From SZUA-309 sp965232595 (GTDB taxonomy: Bacteria > Pseudomonadota > Gammaproteobacteria > Pseudomonadales > Azotimanducaceae): DNA of 64,000 nt. Shown one piece after another: positions 24,822 to 34,943 of this stretch. Below the pieces are notes generated by a model. That model ran no database searches and was not told the DNA's origin. It saw only the letters and a list, made by a program, of their open reading frames with translations. Each line of letters starts with the position of its first letter. Position 1 is the stretch's first letter. The stretch is taken from assembly GCA_965232595.1 (NCBI GenBank), contig OZ246983.1, positions 3,906,001-3,970,000 on the forward strand, in the 5' to 3' direction. Both the position numbers and the translations under genes were made by a program.

Positions 24822-25982
24822 TTGCCTCGCAGAATTCAATTACGCCGCGTGTGCTCTGGCGTTGCGTCGATGCTGCTCCTTGCGGGCACTACCATAATGG
24901 CCAACGCGAACGAGCTGCCGCGGTCCATGGCCTGGTCTGCCTACAACCTCGGCACCACAGGTAACAGCCAGGCGGTGGGCATCGCCAAGATGCTGAAAGA
25001 CCGTTACGGGGTGAACCTGAGGATCCTTCCGGGCAAAAACGATGTGTCCAGGCTGTTGCCGCTGGTCAGGGGCAGGGTGCAGTTCTCGGCGAACGGGGTG
25101 GCGACCTTCTTCGCCTCTGAGGGCGTGTTCCAGTTTGCCGCGCCGAACTGGGGGCCGCTGCCGCTGCGCCTGTTGATGACGTCGAACGGCGACAGCAACC
25201 AGGCGCTGGCCGTGGCTGCCGACCTGGGCATAGAAACCTACGCCGATCTGCGCGGGAAGCGAGTCCCGTATGTACGTGGCGCGCCGTCGCTCAACGTCGG
25301 CACCGAGGCGTTGCTCGCCTGCGGCGGTCTGGGCTGGGGTGACGTGGAGCGAATCGAGTTCCCGGGCTATCAGGCCATGTGGGACGGCATCATCAACAAC
25401 CAGGTGGACGCCGCGTTCGCCACTACCGTGTCAGGGCCGACCCGGAGGCTGGAGGCCTCGCCCAGGGGTATCTTCTGGCCGCCGGCACCGCACGATGACG
25501 ATGCCTGCTGGGCCGGCATTCGCAAGATGGGCCCGTACTTCATGCCGCACATCGGTACCCGCGGGGCGGCGATCAGCGAGGCGGCGCCGCATGAAGGCGG
25601 CACCTATCCCTACCCGCTGCTGACCGGTCTCGACAGCAGCGATCCGGCTATCGTTAGTGCGCTTGTCAGAGCGCTGCATGCCTATTACGACGACTACAAG
25701 GACGCGGATCCCGGCAGCATCGGCTGGGCGCTGGAGCGGCAGATCTTTCAGTGGGTGGTGCCTTACCATGAGGGTGCCGTCGCCGTGTTTCGGGAGCTCG
25801 GGGTCTGGACCGAAGCGGACCAGGCGCACAACGATTCGCTGCTCGAGCGGCAGGCCGTGCTGGCCGCTGCCTGGGCGCAGATGGCGGAGAGCGAGCTGGA
25901 AGGGGATGCCTTCCGGGCGGCCTGGATGGCAGCCCGGCGAGATGCGCTGCTGGCGGCAGGTTTTGATCCGATCTGGCAGTAA
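24822..25982 (+). CDS. TAXI-family TRAP transporter solute-binding protein
   Basis: 386 residues from TTG 24822 (GGGA upstream), which gives a proper signal peptide: basic RRIQLRR, hydrophobic VASMLLLAGTTIMA, cut after ANA. The ATG at 24759 would put a long polar stretch in front of it. The mature part has the TAXI pattern AWSAYNLGTTGNSQAVGIAKML, GRVQFSANG, LRGKRVPYVRGAPSLNVGTEALL and DAAFATTVSGP. TAXI proteins bind dicarboxylates such as glutamate or 2-oxoglutarate in known cases; the ligand here is unknown. The permease gene follows 18 bp downstream. Confidence 0.85.
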   Translation: MPRRIQLRRVCSGVASMLLLAGTTIMANANELPRSMAWSAYNLGTTGNSQAVGIAKMLKDRYGVNLRILPGKNDVSRLLPLVRGRVQFSANGVATFFASEGVFQFAAPNWGPLPLRLLMTSNGDSNQALAVAADLGIETYADLRGKRVPYVRGAPSLNVGTEALLACGGLGWGDVERIEFPGYQAMWDGIINNQVDAAFATTVSGPTRRLEASPRGIFWPPAPHDDDACWAGIRKMGPYFMPHIGTRGAAISEAAPHEGGTYPYPLLTGLDSSDPAIVSALVRALHAYYDDYKDADPGSIGWALERQIFQWVVPYHEGAVAVFRELGVWTEADQAHNDSLLERQAVLAAAWAQMAESELEGDAFRAAWMAARRDALLAAGFDPIWQ

Positions 25983-26000
25983 GTTGCTGAGGCGGGTAGC

Positions 26001-27824
26001 TTGACCGATCAGGACGCGACGCCGGCGACCGACCGGACCTTCGCCGACTGGCTGACCGCCGTTGCCGGCGTGCTGGCGCTGTTTCTCGCCATGGACATGC
26101 TGCGGATGTTCGGCGGCACCCAGCTGCTCGGCGCCGTGATCAGCCTGGAGACCCACTACTTCTTCGCGCTGGTGGGCCTGCTGCTGCCTCTGGCGTTCTT
26201 GAACTACCGTCGCCTGAAGATCCTGGATGAGCTTCTGGCGCTCACCGTCGTGCTCACCTGTCTCTATTTCTTCACTCAGGCGGAGCGGATCCTGGACGAG
26301 GGGTGGGAGTTTGGCGCGCCGGAAACCGCCACCTACCTTTCTGTTCTGCTCTGGTTGCTGTTGCTCGAAGCCGTACGCCGTGCCGCAGGCTGGTCGCTGT
26401 TTCTGATTGCTGCCGCGTTTTCCGTGTTGCCGCTGGTGACCGAGCACCTGCCGGGCCCTCTGTCCGGTATGCCGTCGAGCCTCGAAGAGACCGCGGTTTA
26501 CCACGCGCTCAGCATCGAGAGCATCTTCGGCTTGCCGTTCCGCGCCTTTGCCAACCTGGTGATCGGCTTTCTTCTGTTCGGCATCACGCTGCAGTACACA
26601 GGTGGCGGCGCCTTTTTCCTCAACCTGGCCTTCGCCCTGCTCGGGCATGTGCGCGGCGGCCCGGCGAAGGTGGCGATCTTCTCCAGCGGCCTGATGGGCT
26701 CCATGAGCGGCAGCGTGGTCACCAACGTGCTGACCACCGGCCAGCTGACAATCCCGGCGATGAAGAAGGTCGGCGTGCCAGCGGAGACCGCCGGTGGGGT
26801 AGAAGCTTGCGCCTCCACCGGTGGCGTTCTCCTGCCACCGATCATGGGTTCCACAGCCTTTGTCATGGCTACGTTCCTCGAGTTGCCTTACTACCAGATC
26901 GCGCTGGCTGCAGCGCTGCCAGCGTGCCTGTACTTCGGCGGCCTGTTTCTGCAGATCGACGCCACCGCCGCACGCGATGGCCTCGAGGGGGTGGACCGAT
27001 CAGAGCTGCCGACGGTACGCAGCGTGCTGAAAGAGGGCTGGCACTACCTCGGTGCGTTCGCGCTGCTGATCTTCCTGCTGCTGGTGATGCAGCGCGAAGC
27101 GGTGGCGCCTTATCTGGCGACGGCTGCGCTCCTGGTGCTCAACCAGCTGACGCCTGCGCATCGCTGGAACCTGGATGAGCTCTCGGCTTTTCTCGTCGCG
27201 ACCGGCAAGCTGCTCGTTGAGCTGCTGGCCATACTCGCTGGGGTGGGGCTGATCGTCGGCGCGCTGTCGGTGACCGGTCTTTCCGGCACCCTGGTCAACG
27301 ACCTGCTGTTCATCGCCGGTGACAGCACCTGGCTGCTGCTCGGGATGGGCGCCCTGACCAGCTTCGTGCTCGGCATCGGCATGACGGTGACGGCGGCCTA
27401 CATCTTCCTGGCCGTGATTCTGGCGCCGGCCCTGGTGGCTGGTGGCCTGGATGCCATTGGCGTGCACCTGTTCATCCTGTATTGGGGCATGCTTTCCTTC
27501 ATCACCCCGCCGGTTGCGCTCGGGGCTTTTGCCGCATCGAGCATTGCCGGTGCCAACCCGATCCGGACCGGCTTTGCCGCGATGAAGCTCGGCAGCATCA
27601 TCTACTTCATCCCTTTCATCTTCGTGCTCGATACCAACCTGCTGCTCAAGGGCAGCCTGCTCGAGGTTACGCTGAGCCTGCTGCGCACCGGGGCGGGACT
27701 GTGGCTGGTGATCGCTGGCCTGCAGGGCTACCTGCAGGGTTTCGGCCGGGTCAGCAACGGGTTCTTGCGGCTGCTGCTCAGCAGCGCCGGGCTGGCGCTG
27801 GCGTTCTCGTTCCTGCTTTTCTGA
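26001..27824 (+). CDS. TRAP transporter fused permease (4TM + 12TM)
   Basis: 607 residues starting at TTG 26001 with GAGGCGGG upstream. Small (DctQ-like) and large (DctM-like) membrane parts are fused, as is usual for TAXI systems. The large part shows IFSSGLMGSMSGSVVTNVLTTGQLTIPAMKK and ACASTGGVLLPPIMGSTAFVMA, the conserved substrate/Na+ site regions of TRAP permeases. Together with the preceding binding protein it forms an ATP-independent, ion-gradient-driven uptake system. Confidence 0.9.
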   Translation: MTDQDATPATDRTFADWLTAVAGVLALFLAMDMLRMFGGTQLLGAVISLETHYFFALVGLLLPLAFLNYRRLKILDELLALTVVLTCLYFFTQAERILDEGWEFGAPETATYLSVLLWLLLLEAVRRAAGWSLFLIAAAFSVLPLVTEHLPGPLSGMPSSLEETAVYHALSIESIFGLPFRAFANLVIGFLLFGITLQYTGGGAFFLNLAFALLGHVRGGPAKVAIFSSGLMGSMSGSVVTNVLTTGQLTIPAMKKVGVPAETAGGVEACASTGGVLLPPIMGSTAFVMATFLELPYYQIALAAALPACLYFGGLFLQIDATAARDGLEGVDRSELPTVRSVLKEGWHYLGAFALLIFLLLVMQREAVAPYLATAALLVLNQLTPAHRWNLDELSAFLVATGKLLVELLAILAGVGLIVGALSVTGLSGTLVNDLLFIAGDSTWLLLGMGALTSFVLGIGMTVTAAYIFLAVILAPALVAGGLDAIGVHLFILYWGMLSFITPPVALGAFAASSIAGANPIRTGFAAMKLGSIIYFIPFIFVLDTNLLLKGSLLEVTLSLLRTGAGLWLVIAGLQGYLQGFGRVSNGFLRLLLSSAGLALAFSFLLF

Positions 27825-27852
27825 TCGAGTCGGTTGCCGACGTCGAAGCGGC

Positions 27853-29793
27853 TCAGGCTTCCGGCATGGTTCGCGGCGTGATGATCGGGTAACGGCGCAG
27901 AAACTGATCAAAGAGTCCGGTGAGCTCGAGCAGCGCGCCGGCATCACCGTCCACTTCCAGCTTGCCGTCGTTGATCAAACTCATGCCGTCGGTGATGCCC
28001 ACCATCAGCGCTTTGAAGTCGAGAGACGACAGGCGTAACGAGGCGGTGGGCGCTTCGGCGCTGCGGTTCGGAAATCCGTGCAGCACGCCGTTTTCCACCG
28101 AGAGCAGCCAGTCCTCCCCCAGGTCGGGGAAGGAGAGGTTGATCGTCAGGCTGGCATGGGCCGCTCGCTCGCCGTTCAGACGCACGGCCATCGCTCGGAA
28201 TATGTTCGGCAGGGGTATGCCGAGGGCCATTTCCGGGCTCGGCGCGTAGGTGGTCTCGGAGTGCTGCGGCTTGCGCAGCTCGAGGGCGCCGCAGAGATAG
28301 AAGTTCCGCCAGACTGCAGACTCGGCCTGGTAACCGAGCTGCTCCAGCGCGTCGGCCAGCAGCGCGCGCGCACCGTTGTGCTCCGGCTCGCTCATGATCA
28401 CGTGGTTCAGCACCTCGGCGACCCAGCGGTAGTCCCCAGCGTCGAATGAGCCCTGAGCCTTCGCAACCACCGCGTCCGCGCCGCCCATGAACTCCACGTA
28501 GCGTTTGCCCGCTGCCGTCGGCGGGTGCTTCTGGATGTTCGCCGGGTTGCCGTCGAAGAAACCCAGGTACTTCACGTAAACGGCTTTGGCGTTGTGGTGC
28601 ACCGAGCCGTAGTAGCCTCGATTGGACCAGTTCTTATCGAGCGACTCCGGCAGCTGTATCTGCTCGGCCACTTCCTCCGGGTTGAACCCCTGGTTGGCCA
28701 GGCGCAGCACCTGATCGTGGATGTACTTGTACAGATCCCGTTGCGAGCGCAGGTACTCGCAGGCCTCTTCACGACCCCAGATCGGCCAGTGATGGCTGGC
28801 GAACTGAATCTCCAGCTGATCCCCGTAGCGATCGATGGATTCGTTGATCTGCTCGCTCCAGGCCAGCGCGTCGCGGACCTGGGCGCCACGCAGGGTGTAG
28901 ACGTTGTGCAGATGATGGGAGGTGATCTCGGACATGCACAGCGCATTGAACTGCGGCAGGTAGAACACGAACTCGGCCGGTGCCTCGGTGCCGGGCGTCA
29001 TCTGGAACTCGAACTCGATGCCGTCGAGCACCCGGCGCTCGCCCGTCTCGACGACGATGTCGTTAGGTACCACGAAGCCGGTGGTGCCGATGGACAGCGC
29101 AGCACCAAGCCCGGTGGAAACGAATCCAGTAGGTGACGGCTTGAGCAGATTGCCGTACATGTAGGTGGCTCGACGCTGCATCGCATTGCCGGCGAGCACG
29201 TTTTCTGCCAGCGCCTCGTCCACGAAGTGCTCCGGCGCAACCACGGGTACCCGGCCGCTTGCCGCGTCTTCGGCGCTGATCACGCCGAGGATGCCGGCAA
29301 AGTGGTCGACGTGAGAGTGCGTGTGAATAACCGCGGTGACCGGACGCTCACCGAGATGTTCGTTGGCGAGCTCAAGCGCTGCGGCAGCCGACTCGGCACA
29401 GGTGAGCGGATCGATGATCACCCAGCCCTGATCGCCGCGGATGAGCGTCATGTTGGCAATGTCGAACGAGCGAACCTGATAGATGCCGTCAGTGACCTCG
29501 TAGAGGCCATTGTGCAACCCGTTCAGTTGCGCCTGGCGCCACAGGCTCGGATTGACCGTGTCCGGGCAATCACCGTCCAGGAAGGCGAGCGCGGGCGCGA
29601 GGTCATAGGCCGGGCGCCTGCCATCGCTGCGCGGGATGGTCAGCGGCTCCAGAGTGGCCATGAAGCCACGCTGGGCGTTCTCGAAGCTCCGCACATCGTC
29701 GAACGGCAACTCGGCTGCGAGCCGCGCGTTGTGCGCGATGGTGTGGTCAGTGGCGGGCTTGGCGGCAATCTGGTCGTCGGTCAGTTCGGGCAT
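27853..29793 (-). CDS. MBL-fold alkyl/linear alkylsulfatase (SdsA1-like)
   Basis: 646 residues from ATG 29793 with AAGGAGGG. The zinc motif THSHVDHFAG near residue 180 belongs to the metallo-beta-lactamase domain; then MTPGTEAPAEFVFYLP and FASHHWPIWG, and a C-terminal SCP2-like domain (LRLSSLDFKALMVGI). These class III alkylsulfatases hydrolyse sulfate esters of long-chain alcohols such as SDS. No signal peptide is apparent. The organism also has a sulfate activation operon. Confidence 0.88.
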   Translation of the reverse strand: MPELTDDQIAAKPATDHTIAHNARLAAELPFDDVRSFENAQRGFMATLEPLTIPRSDGRRPAYDLAPALAFLDGDCPDTVNPSLWRQAQLNGLHNGLYEVTDGIYQVRSFDIANMTLIRGDQGWVIIDPLTCAESAAAALELANEHLGERPVTAVIHTHSHVDHFAGILGVISAEDAASGRVPVVAPEHFVDEALAENVLAGNAMQRRATYMYGNLLKPSPTGFVSTGLGAALSIGTTGFVVPNDIVVETGERRVLDGIEFEFQMTPGTEAPAEFVFYLPQFNALCMSEITSHHLHNVYTLRGAQVRDALAWSEQINESIDRYGDQLEIQFASHHWPIWGREEACEYLRSQRDLYKYIHDQVLRLANQGFNPEEVAEQIQLPESLDKNWSNRGYYGSVHHNAKAVYVKYLGFFDGNPANIQKHPPTAAGKRYVEFMGGADAVVAKAQGSFDAGDYRWVAEVLNHVIMSEPEHNGARALLADALEQLGYQAESAVWRNFYLCGALELRKPQHSETTYAPSPEMALGIPLPNIFRAMAVRLNGERAAHASLTINLSFPDLGEDWLLSVENGVLHGFPNRSAEAPTASLRLSSLDFKALMVGITDGMSLINDGKLEVDGDAGALLELTGLFDQFLRRYPIITPRTMPEA

Positions 29794-29816
29794 CTGCCCT
29801 CCTTCAGTAGGTTGCT

Positions 29817-30686
29817 TCAGACGGGCACAACATCCACGGCAACCGCGAGCTGCTGATTGCCGCCGCCATGAATGTGTCCCCGGGTCGGGCTCACGTCGCT
29901 GTAGTCCCGTCCCCAGCCGAGCGTGATGTGCTCCGTCTGGGTCTGGATGTTGTTGGTCGGGTCGAAGTCGACCCAGCCGAACTCGGGGCACCAGACGGAG
30001 AACCAGGCGTGCGAGGCGTCCGCGCCGGTGAGCCGTGGCTGTCCTTCCGGTGGCTGGGTGAGCAGGTAGCCGCTCACGTACCGGGCCGGCAGGCCGCAGG
30101 CGCGCAGGCAGGCGATGCCCAGATGCGCGAAGTCCTGACAGACCCCCGCACGCGAGCTCAGGACTTCGGGGATGGGCGTGTACACGTCCGTGACGCCGCC
30201 GCGGTACTCGAAGTCCTGATAAATCTGCTCGGTCAGCTCCATCGCCAGCCGCAGCAGCGGCTTGCCTGGATGCAGCAGCGGCTGAACGTAGCCTCTCGCC
30301 CCGTCGAAGACGATGTGCGGCGAGGGGAAGCAGAAGCGGCCCGCTTCCCGCGCGTCATCGGTGGCCGCCTCCCGGGCGACCGCAGCGGTGGTTTCCCAGG
30401 AGGGGCTGAGATCGAGCAGCACGCCCTCATTGGCGCTGACCACAACCCTGGATTCGGCGGTGATGGTGAGCGTGTCGTGCGGATCGCGAATGAACAGGTC
30501 GGTGACCGGGTTGCCCCAGAAGTCGGTTCGCTCATCCTGGTTAAGCGGTTCCGGCGAGACGCTGATGCTTGCGTGGTGCACGTTCTGCCGGGCGAAGTTG
30601 CGCGGCGTCAGGTGCAGTGACTGGTACGAGCTGCCTACCGGGTGCTCATAGCTGTACTGGGTGGTGTGCGTAACCTGGTATTCCAC
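29817..30686 (-). CDS. Transglutaminase-like family protein
   Basis: 289 residues from GTG 30686. The N-terminal part is the bacterial transglutaminase-like domain (YQSLHLTPRNFARQNV). The Cys-His-Asp triad is seen in SRAGVCQDFAHLGIACLR, ASHAWFSVWCPE and GWVDFDPTNN. Genes of this type usually accompany the ATP-grasp/alpha-E protein next door; the gap is 12 bp, so they form one unit. A peptide or polyamine ligation/hydrolysis role is proposed for the pair but unproven. Confidence 0.85.
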   Translation of the reverse strand: MEYQVTHTTQYSYEHPVGSSYQSLHLTPRNFARQNVHHASISVSPEPLNQDERTDFWGNPVTDLFIRDPHDTLTITAESRVVVSANEGVLLDLSPSWETTAAVAREAATDDAREAGRFCFPSPHIVFDGARGYVQPLLHPGKPLLRLAMELTEQIYQDFEYRGGVTDVYTPIPEVLSSRAGVCQDFAHLGIACLRACGLPARYVSGYLLTQPPEGQPRLTGADASHAWFSVWCPEFGWVDFDPTNNIQTQTEHITLGWGRDYSDVSPTRGHIHGGGNQQLAVAVDVVPV

Positions 30687-30698
30687 GTGCCTGGTCGC

Positions 30699-33185
30699 TC
30701 AGTGATGGACGATTGCCGGATCGAAGTAGGTGGCTGTCAGCACCGCCTGCAGCTCAGAGAGGTTTTCTTCGGTGCGTTTGAGCAGGCGGTTCAGATGGGT
30801 GCGCAGGCCTGTTTTGCTGAGCACGTTGATCAGCTTCTCGAGGTCGGCCAGGGATAGATCTGAGTGGGTGGCCAGCAGCAGGCGCTGGCTGGCGCTCAAG
30901 CCTTGCTCGTGCTCCCGTCTCGGCATGGTGGCCAGATGATGCTGCAGCGATTCGACCTGGAAGATCAGGCCGCGTGGGTTGGAGTCATCCGTCAGCATGA
31001 GGTCGAGCACGGTGGAAAGGGTCGGGTTCGACTGGTAGCGCGAACGGTGCGTCAGCGTGCTGTCGCAGAGGTCCAGCAGCAGCGCCAGGGCGCCGGGCGC
31101 CTGAGGCTCCCGGGTGCAGAGCTCACGAATCACCCGGACCAGAAACTGTGAGCGTTCCAGACGGCGGCCGGACTCCAGCAGCCGCCAGCCGTAGCCTCGC
31201 GTCATGTTTTCCTGAATCTGCCCGTTGACCGCCGACAGCTTCTCGATCAGGTCATCGAGCAGGCGCACGACGTCGGCGGCAGTGTGCACCCGCCAGCGCA
31301 GCTGCGGCGCCTGGCGCAGGCTTTCGAACAGCCGCCAGGCGTCACGGGAAAGCCGCTCGCGCACGTGCTCGGCAGTCCGGCTGACGTTCGCCAGGACGTT
31401 GGCCAGCCCGTCTTCGCTCTCGGGATCGAAGAGGATGTTCCAGAGCTCCTGCTCCACGGCGACGCGTCCGGCACCGGCAGCCCGGCGTGCTCGCTGCACA
31501 GACAGATAGTCCATCGAGGAGAGCAGCCTGGTGAGGATGTCGAGGGCAACCGGCTGATCGGAAATGTCTCCCTCGCCGGCGATGTGACGAAACAGCGAAC
31601 GGTACAGGCGCACCGCACCTTCCGTACGCTCCAGGTATCGTCCCAGCCAGAACAGATGGTCCGCCGTCCGGCTCGGCAGATCTCTGTCGCTGCGCCGGGT
31701 GGGCAATACGGTGGCGGGCAGGCGCGTGCTCTCGTCGCCGCGCAGCCTGGGCAGCCAGACGTCCTTGCTGACGTCGCCATGACTGGTGGCCACCCTGACC
31801 AGCCCGCCGGGCATGACCTGATAGCCTTCTTCGGTTGCGGCGACGTACATGCGCAGCGTCATGGGAGCGGCTTCCCAGTGCCCGTCGGGATGCCAGCAGG
31901 GCACGGTGGACAGCTCGATCGGCTCGCGGCCAACGTAGGCGTACGGCATTGCCCGGATCTGCGCTGCCAGCGCTTCCGGTGAGTCGGCCTGCACGTCCGG
32001 AGCCAGGTAGCCTTTCACGCTGGTGGCGAGCAGCGGCTTGCGCTCGAAAGCGTTGCGGATGACGAGTGCGTCCATGTTGGCGGTCACATGTTCCAGCTCG
32101 TCCGGTTGGCCGCACCACCAGGTGGCCAGGCTCGGCAGCACCAGGGCCTCTCCCAGCAGCAGCTCCGCGAGCCCGGGCAGGAAGCTCATGATGGCATCGT
32201 TTTCCACCACGCCGCTGCCGATGGCGTTGGCGATCATCACCGAGCCGTCGCTGGCGGCTCTGAGCAGGCCGGGCGCGCCGAGCATGGACTGGGCGTTCAG
32301 CTCCATGGGATCGGTGTCCGCAGATTCGATCTGGCGCATGATGAGGTTGATGGGCTTCAGGCCTTCCAGGGTTTTCAGGTAGACCCGGCCGCGTTGGACG
32401 GTCACGTCAGCACCCTCGACGATAGGAAAGCCGAGGTAGCGGCCGAGGAACGCCTGCTCGAAGTAGGTGGACTGTTCCGGCCCCGCGGAGAGGATCACCG
32501 AGAGGCCATCGCGGCTGCCCACCCGGCGCGCAACCTGCTGCATGCCGGCGCTGTAGCTGCGGAAAAAGTGGGCGAGGCGGGCGATGCTGCCGCGCTCGAA
32601 GAGATCGGGCACGGATCGGGACATGAGGATCCGATTTTCCAGCGCGTAGCCAAGCCCCGAGGGGGCTTCGGTACGGTTGGCCAGCACCCGCCACTGGCCA
32701 TCCGGAGAGCGGCCGAGGTCGAAAGACAGCAGGCTCAAATAGGCCCCTTCCGGTGCCCGGTAGCCGATGCTCGGCAACAGGTAGTTCGGGTTGGCGAAGG
32801 CCAGCGACTGCGGCAGGGTGCCGCGCAGCAGCGTCGTCGGTCCGTAGAGATCAGCGACGATCTGGTTCAGCAGGCGAGCGCGCTGGATCAGTCCTGTCTC
32901 CAGGGCCGGCCACTCTTCCGGATCAAGAATGAACGGCAAGCCGTCCAGCTGCCAGGGTCGGCGCGTGCCGTCGGCAAAATAGGTGACCGCACTTTCGTTC
33001 AGCAACCGGCGGATGCTGGCGTCCTGGTCTTCGGCCCAGTGGCTGTGCGGATCGTTCAGCACCTCGTCCATGAACTGCCAGTGCCGACGCACGGACCCAC
33101 CGCTGGCAGCGGCAGAGAACTCGTCGTAGGCGCCCGCCGGGGGCTGGTACGCGGCCGAGATCGGCACGGAACTGGATTGGCTCAT
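30699..33185 (-). CDS. Circularly permuted ATP-grasp protein fused to alpha-E domain
   Basis: 828 residues. The first ~480 residues form a circularly permuted ATP-grasp type 2 domain (FADGTRRPWQLDGLPFILD, LSVILSAGPEQSTYFEQAFLGRYLG, NAIGSGVVENDAIMSFLPGL), and the last ~310 are the helical alpha-E domain (SRTADHLFWLGRYLERTEGAVRLYR). In many bacteria these are separate neighbouring genes; here they are fused. The set is thought to make or modify a peptide. It is co-oriented with the transglutaminase. Confidence 0.87.
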   Translation of the reverse strand: MSQSSSVPISAAYQPPAGAYDEFSAAASGGSVRRHWQFMDEVLNDPHSHWAEDQDASIRRLLNESAVTYFADGTRRPWQLDGLPFILDPEEWPALETGLIQRARLLNQIVADLYGPTTLLRGTLPQSLAFANPNYLLPSIGYRAPEGAYLSLLSFDLGRSPDGQWRVLANRTEAPSGLGYALENRILMSRSVPDLFERGSIARLAHFFRSYSAGMQQVARRVGSRDGLSVILSAGPEQSTYFEQAFLGRYLGFPIVEGADVTVQRGRVYLKTLEGLKPINLIMRQIESADTDPMELNAQSMLGAPGLLRAASDGSVMIANAIGSGVVENDAIMSFLPGLAELLLGEALVLPSLATWWCGQPDELEHVTANMDALVIRNAFERKPLLATSVKGYLAPDVQADSPEALAAQIRAMPYAYVGREPIELSTVPCWHPDGHWEAAPMTLRMYVAATEEGYQVMPGGLVRVATSHGDVSKDVWLPRLRGDESTRLPATVLPTRRSDRDLPSRTADHLFWLGRYLERTEGAVRLYRSLFRHIAGEGDISDQPVALDILTRLLSSMDYLSVQRARRAAGAGRVAVEQELWNILFDPESEDGLANVLANVSRTAEHVRERLSRDAWRLFESLRQAPQLRWRVHTAADVVRLLDDLIEKLSAVNGQIQENMTRGYGWRLLESGRRLERSQFLVRVIRELCTREPQAPGALALLLDLCDSTLTHRSRYQSNPTLSTVLDLMLTDDSNPRGLIFQVESLQHHLATMPRREHEQGLSASQRLLLATHSDLSLADLEKLINVLSKTGLRTHLNRLLKRTEENLSELQAVLTATYFDPAIVHH

Positions 33186-33259
33186 CGTCAGGCTGGATGC
33201 CGCCGAATGCTTGGAGAATGGGCCACTCTAGGCAACCGTCAGGGCTTTGTCACGGACCC

Positions 33260-34660
33260 TCAGGAAGAGGCGTTTGCTGCCGACTTGCCGCTGTCGAGGC
33301 GCCGGAAGTAGTCCTGCGCTGCGGCCTTCACCTTGGGTGCCAGCAGCAGGGCCGAGGTCATGGTCGGGATTGCCATCATGGCGTAGGCACCGTCGATGAT
33401 GCTGATGGCCGCGTTCAGCGAAACCACGCTGGCAACCACGATGAAGCACACGTAAACCCAACGGTAAGCATTCTGCGAGCGGGTGCCGAATAGAAAGCTC
33501 GAGCACTGGGTCCCGTAGAAGGAGTAGGTGAGCATGGTGGTGATGGCGAAGCAGATGGCGCAGGTGTAGAGCGCGATCAGGCCGGGTGTGCCCAGCAGGG
33601 CCTCGAACGCCGCTGCGGTCAGCGTGACGCCGGAGACACCGCTGCCGTCCTGCCAGACGCCGGAGATCAGGATCAGCGACGCGGTTGCGGTGCAGATCAG
33701 CAGGGTATCGACGATGGGCCCGAGCATGGCCACCAGACCTTCACGGATGGGCTCGTTGGTTTTCGCCGCGCCGTGCGCCAGCGACTCGGTGCCGAGGCCG
33801 GCCTCGTTGGAAAAGGCGCCGCGCTGCACCCCGTAGAGGATCACGGTCAGCAGAGCGCCGCCACCGACTGCTTCGCCGGTGAACGCATCCGTGATGATCA
33901 GGCCGATGACGCCGGGCAGGGCGTCGATGTTGAGTGCCAGGATGACGAGGGTCGTGCCGAGGTACAGGGCAGACATGGCGGGTACCAGCCGGCTGGCAAC
34001 CCGGGCGATGCGGGTGAGGCCGCCGAAGATCACCGTCGCTGTGAGCACCGTGATGATCAGCCCGGCGGTGAGGTTGAAGGTGAACGGATCCGTGCTCGCC
34101 GGCAGCAGGGTGCCGTCGGTGAGCAGCAGGTCGCGCAGCACCTGGGTCAGCTGGTTGGCCTGCAGTGCGGGCAGCGAGCCGATCAGGCCGAAGAAGGCGA
34201 ACCAGTAAGCGAGAAACCTCAAGCGCGGGTGCAGAGCTTCGCGGATCACGTACATGGGCCCGCCCTGGAGCTCACCGGCGTCATCCTTACCCCGGTACAT
34301 CACCGCCAGGGAGCAGGTGAAGAACTTGGTGGCGATGCCCAGGATGGCGGTCATCCACATCCAGAAAATCGCCCCGGGCCCACCGATGGTGATGGCCAGG
34401 GCAACGCCGGCGATGTTGCCCATGCCGATGGTGCCGGCCAGGGCCGAGGAGAGCGCCTGAAAGTGATTGATCTGGCCCGGCGCGTTCTCGTCGTCGTACT
34501 TCCCGCGCAGCAGGTCCCAGGCATGGGGGAGATGGCGGAAGGGCGCAAAGCGGGTATAGATCAGAAAGAAGAAACCACCGCCAAGCAGCAGCACCAGCAG
34601 CCAGGGGCCCCACGCCATGCTCGAGAAAGTGGTCGCAAGTGATTGAAAAGATTCGAGCAT
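33260..34660 (-). CDS. Sodium:alanine symporter family (AGCS) transporter
   Basis: 466 residues, about 11 hydrophobic segments. Family signatures: LSSALAGTIGMGNIAGVALAITIGGPGAIFWMW, GELQGGPMYVI and RGAFSNEAGLGTESLAHGAAKTNEP. It imports alanine or glycine with sodium. A sodium gradient from the Nqr pump in this window would suit it. ATG 34660. Confidence 0.92.
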   Translation of the reverse strand: MLESFQSLATTFSSMAWGPWLLVLLLGGGFFFLIYTRFAPFRHLPHAWDLLRGKYDDENAPGQINHFQALSSALAGTIGMGNIAGVALAITIGGPGAIFWMWMTAILGIATKFFTCSLAVMYRGKDDAGELQGGPMYVIREALHPRLRFLAYWFAFFGLIGSLPALQANQLTQVLRDLLLTDGTLLPASTDPFTFNLTAGLIITVLTATVIFGGLTRIARVASRLVPAMSALYLGTTLVILALNIDALPGVIGLIITDAFTGEAVGGGALLTVILYGVQRGAFSNEAGLGTESLAHGAAKTNEPIREGLVAMLGPIVDTLLICTATASLILISGVWQDGSGVSGVTLTAAAFEALLGTPGLIALYTCAICFAITTMLTYSFYGTQCSSFLFGTRSQNAYRWVYVCFIVVASVVSLNAAISIIDGAYAMMAIPTMTSALLLAPKVKAAAQDYFRRLDSGKSAANASS

Positions 34661-34943
34661 TGGCGGTTCTTGTTGTTGGTTTTCGCTGCAGGCGCGGCAT
34701 CACGGTAACCGTTTTCCGGCACGGACGCATCACGGCGGGGCTCGATTAGAGCGCAAAGTAAGTTGCGAAAACAATCGATCAGGCCGCCGTCGGAAATGCC
34801 GTCCAGGACCTCCTCACATCCGCCCGTCGGGCTGCCGTTGACTTCCCACCGTGGCTGCGGTGAATTGCGCATTACGGAATTGGGACCTTCCGTTCTTGAT
34901 GGTTTGAATGAGAGTTGGAGCCTGAGGGCTCGAGTACAGCGCC
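34661..34943. other. Divergent AGCS/queF gap without a recognised element
   Basis: This 283-bp gap must contain promoters for both genes. ACGGAA/TTCCGT (34874-34893) forms a 6-bp stem with an 8-nt loop. I looked for glycine and preQ1 riboswitch patterns on the appropriate strands and saw none. Confidence 0.3.

Noticed and set aside
34661..34943. Glycine or preQ1 riboswitch upstream of AGCS or queF
   Set aside because: The conserved core bases of these classes were not found on either strand.
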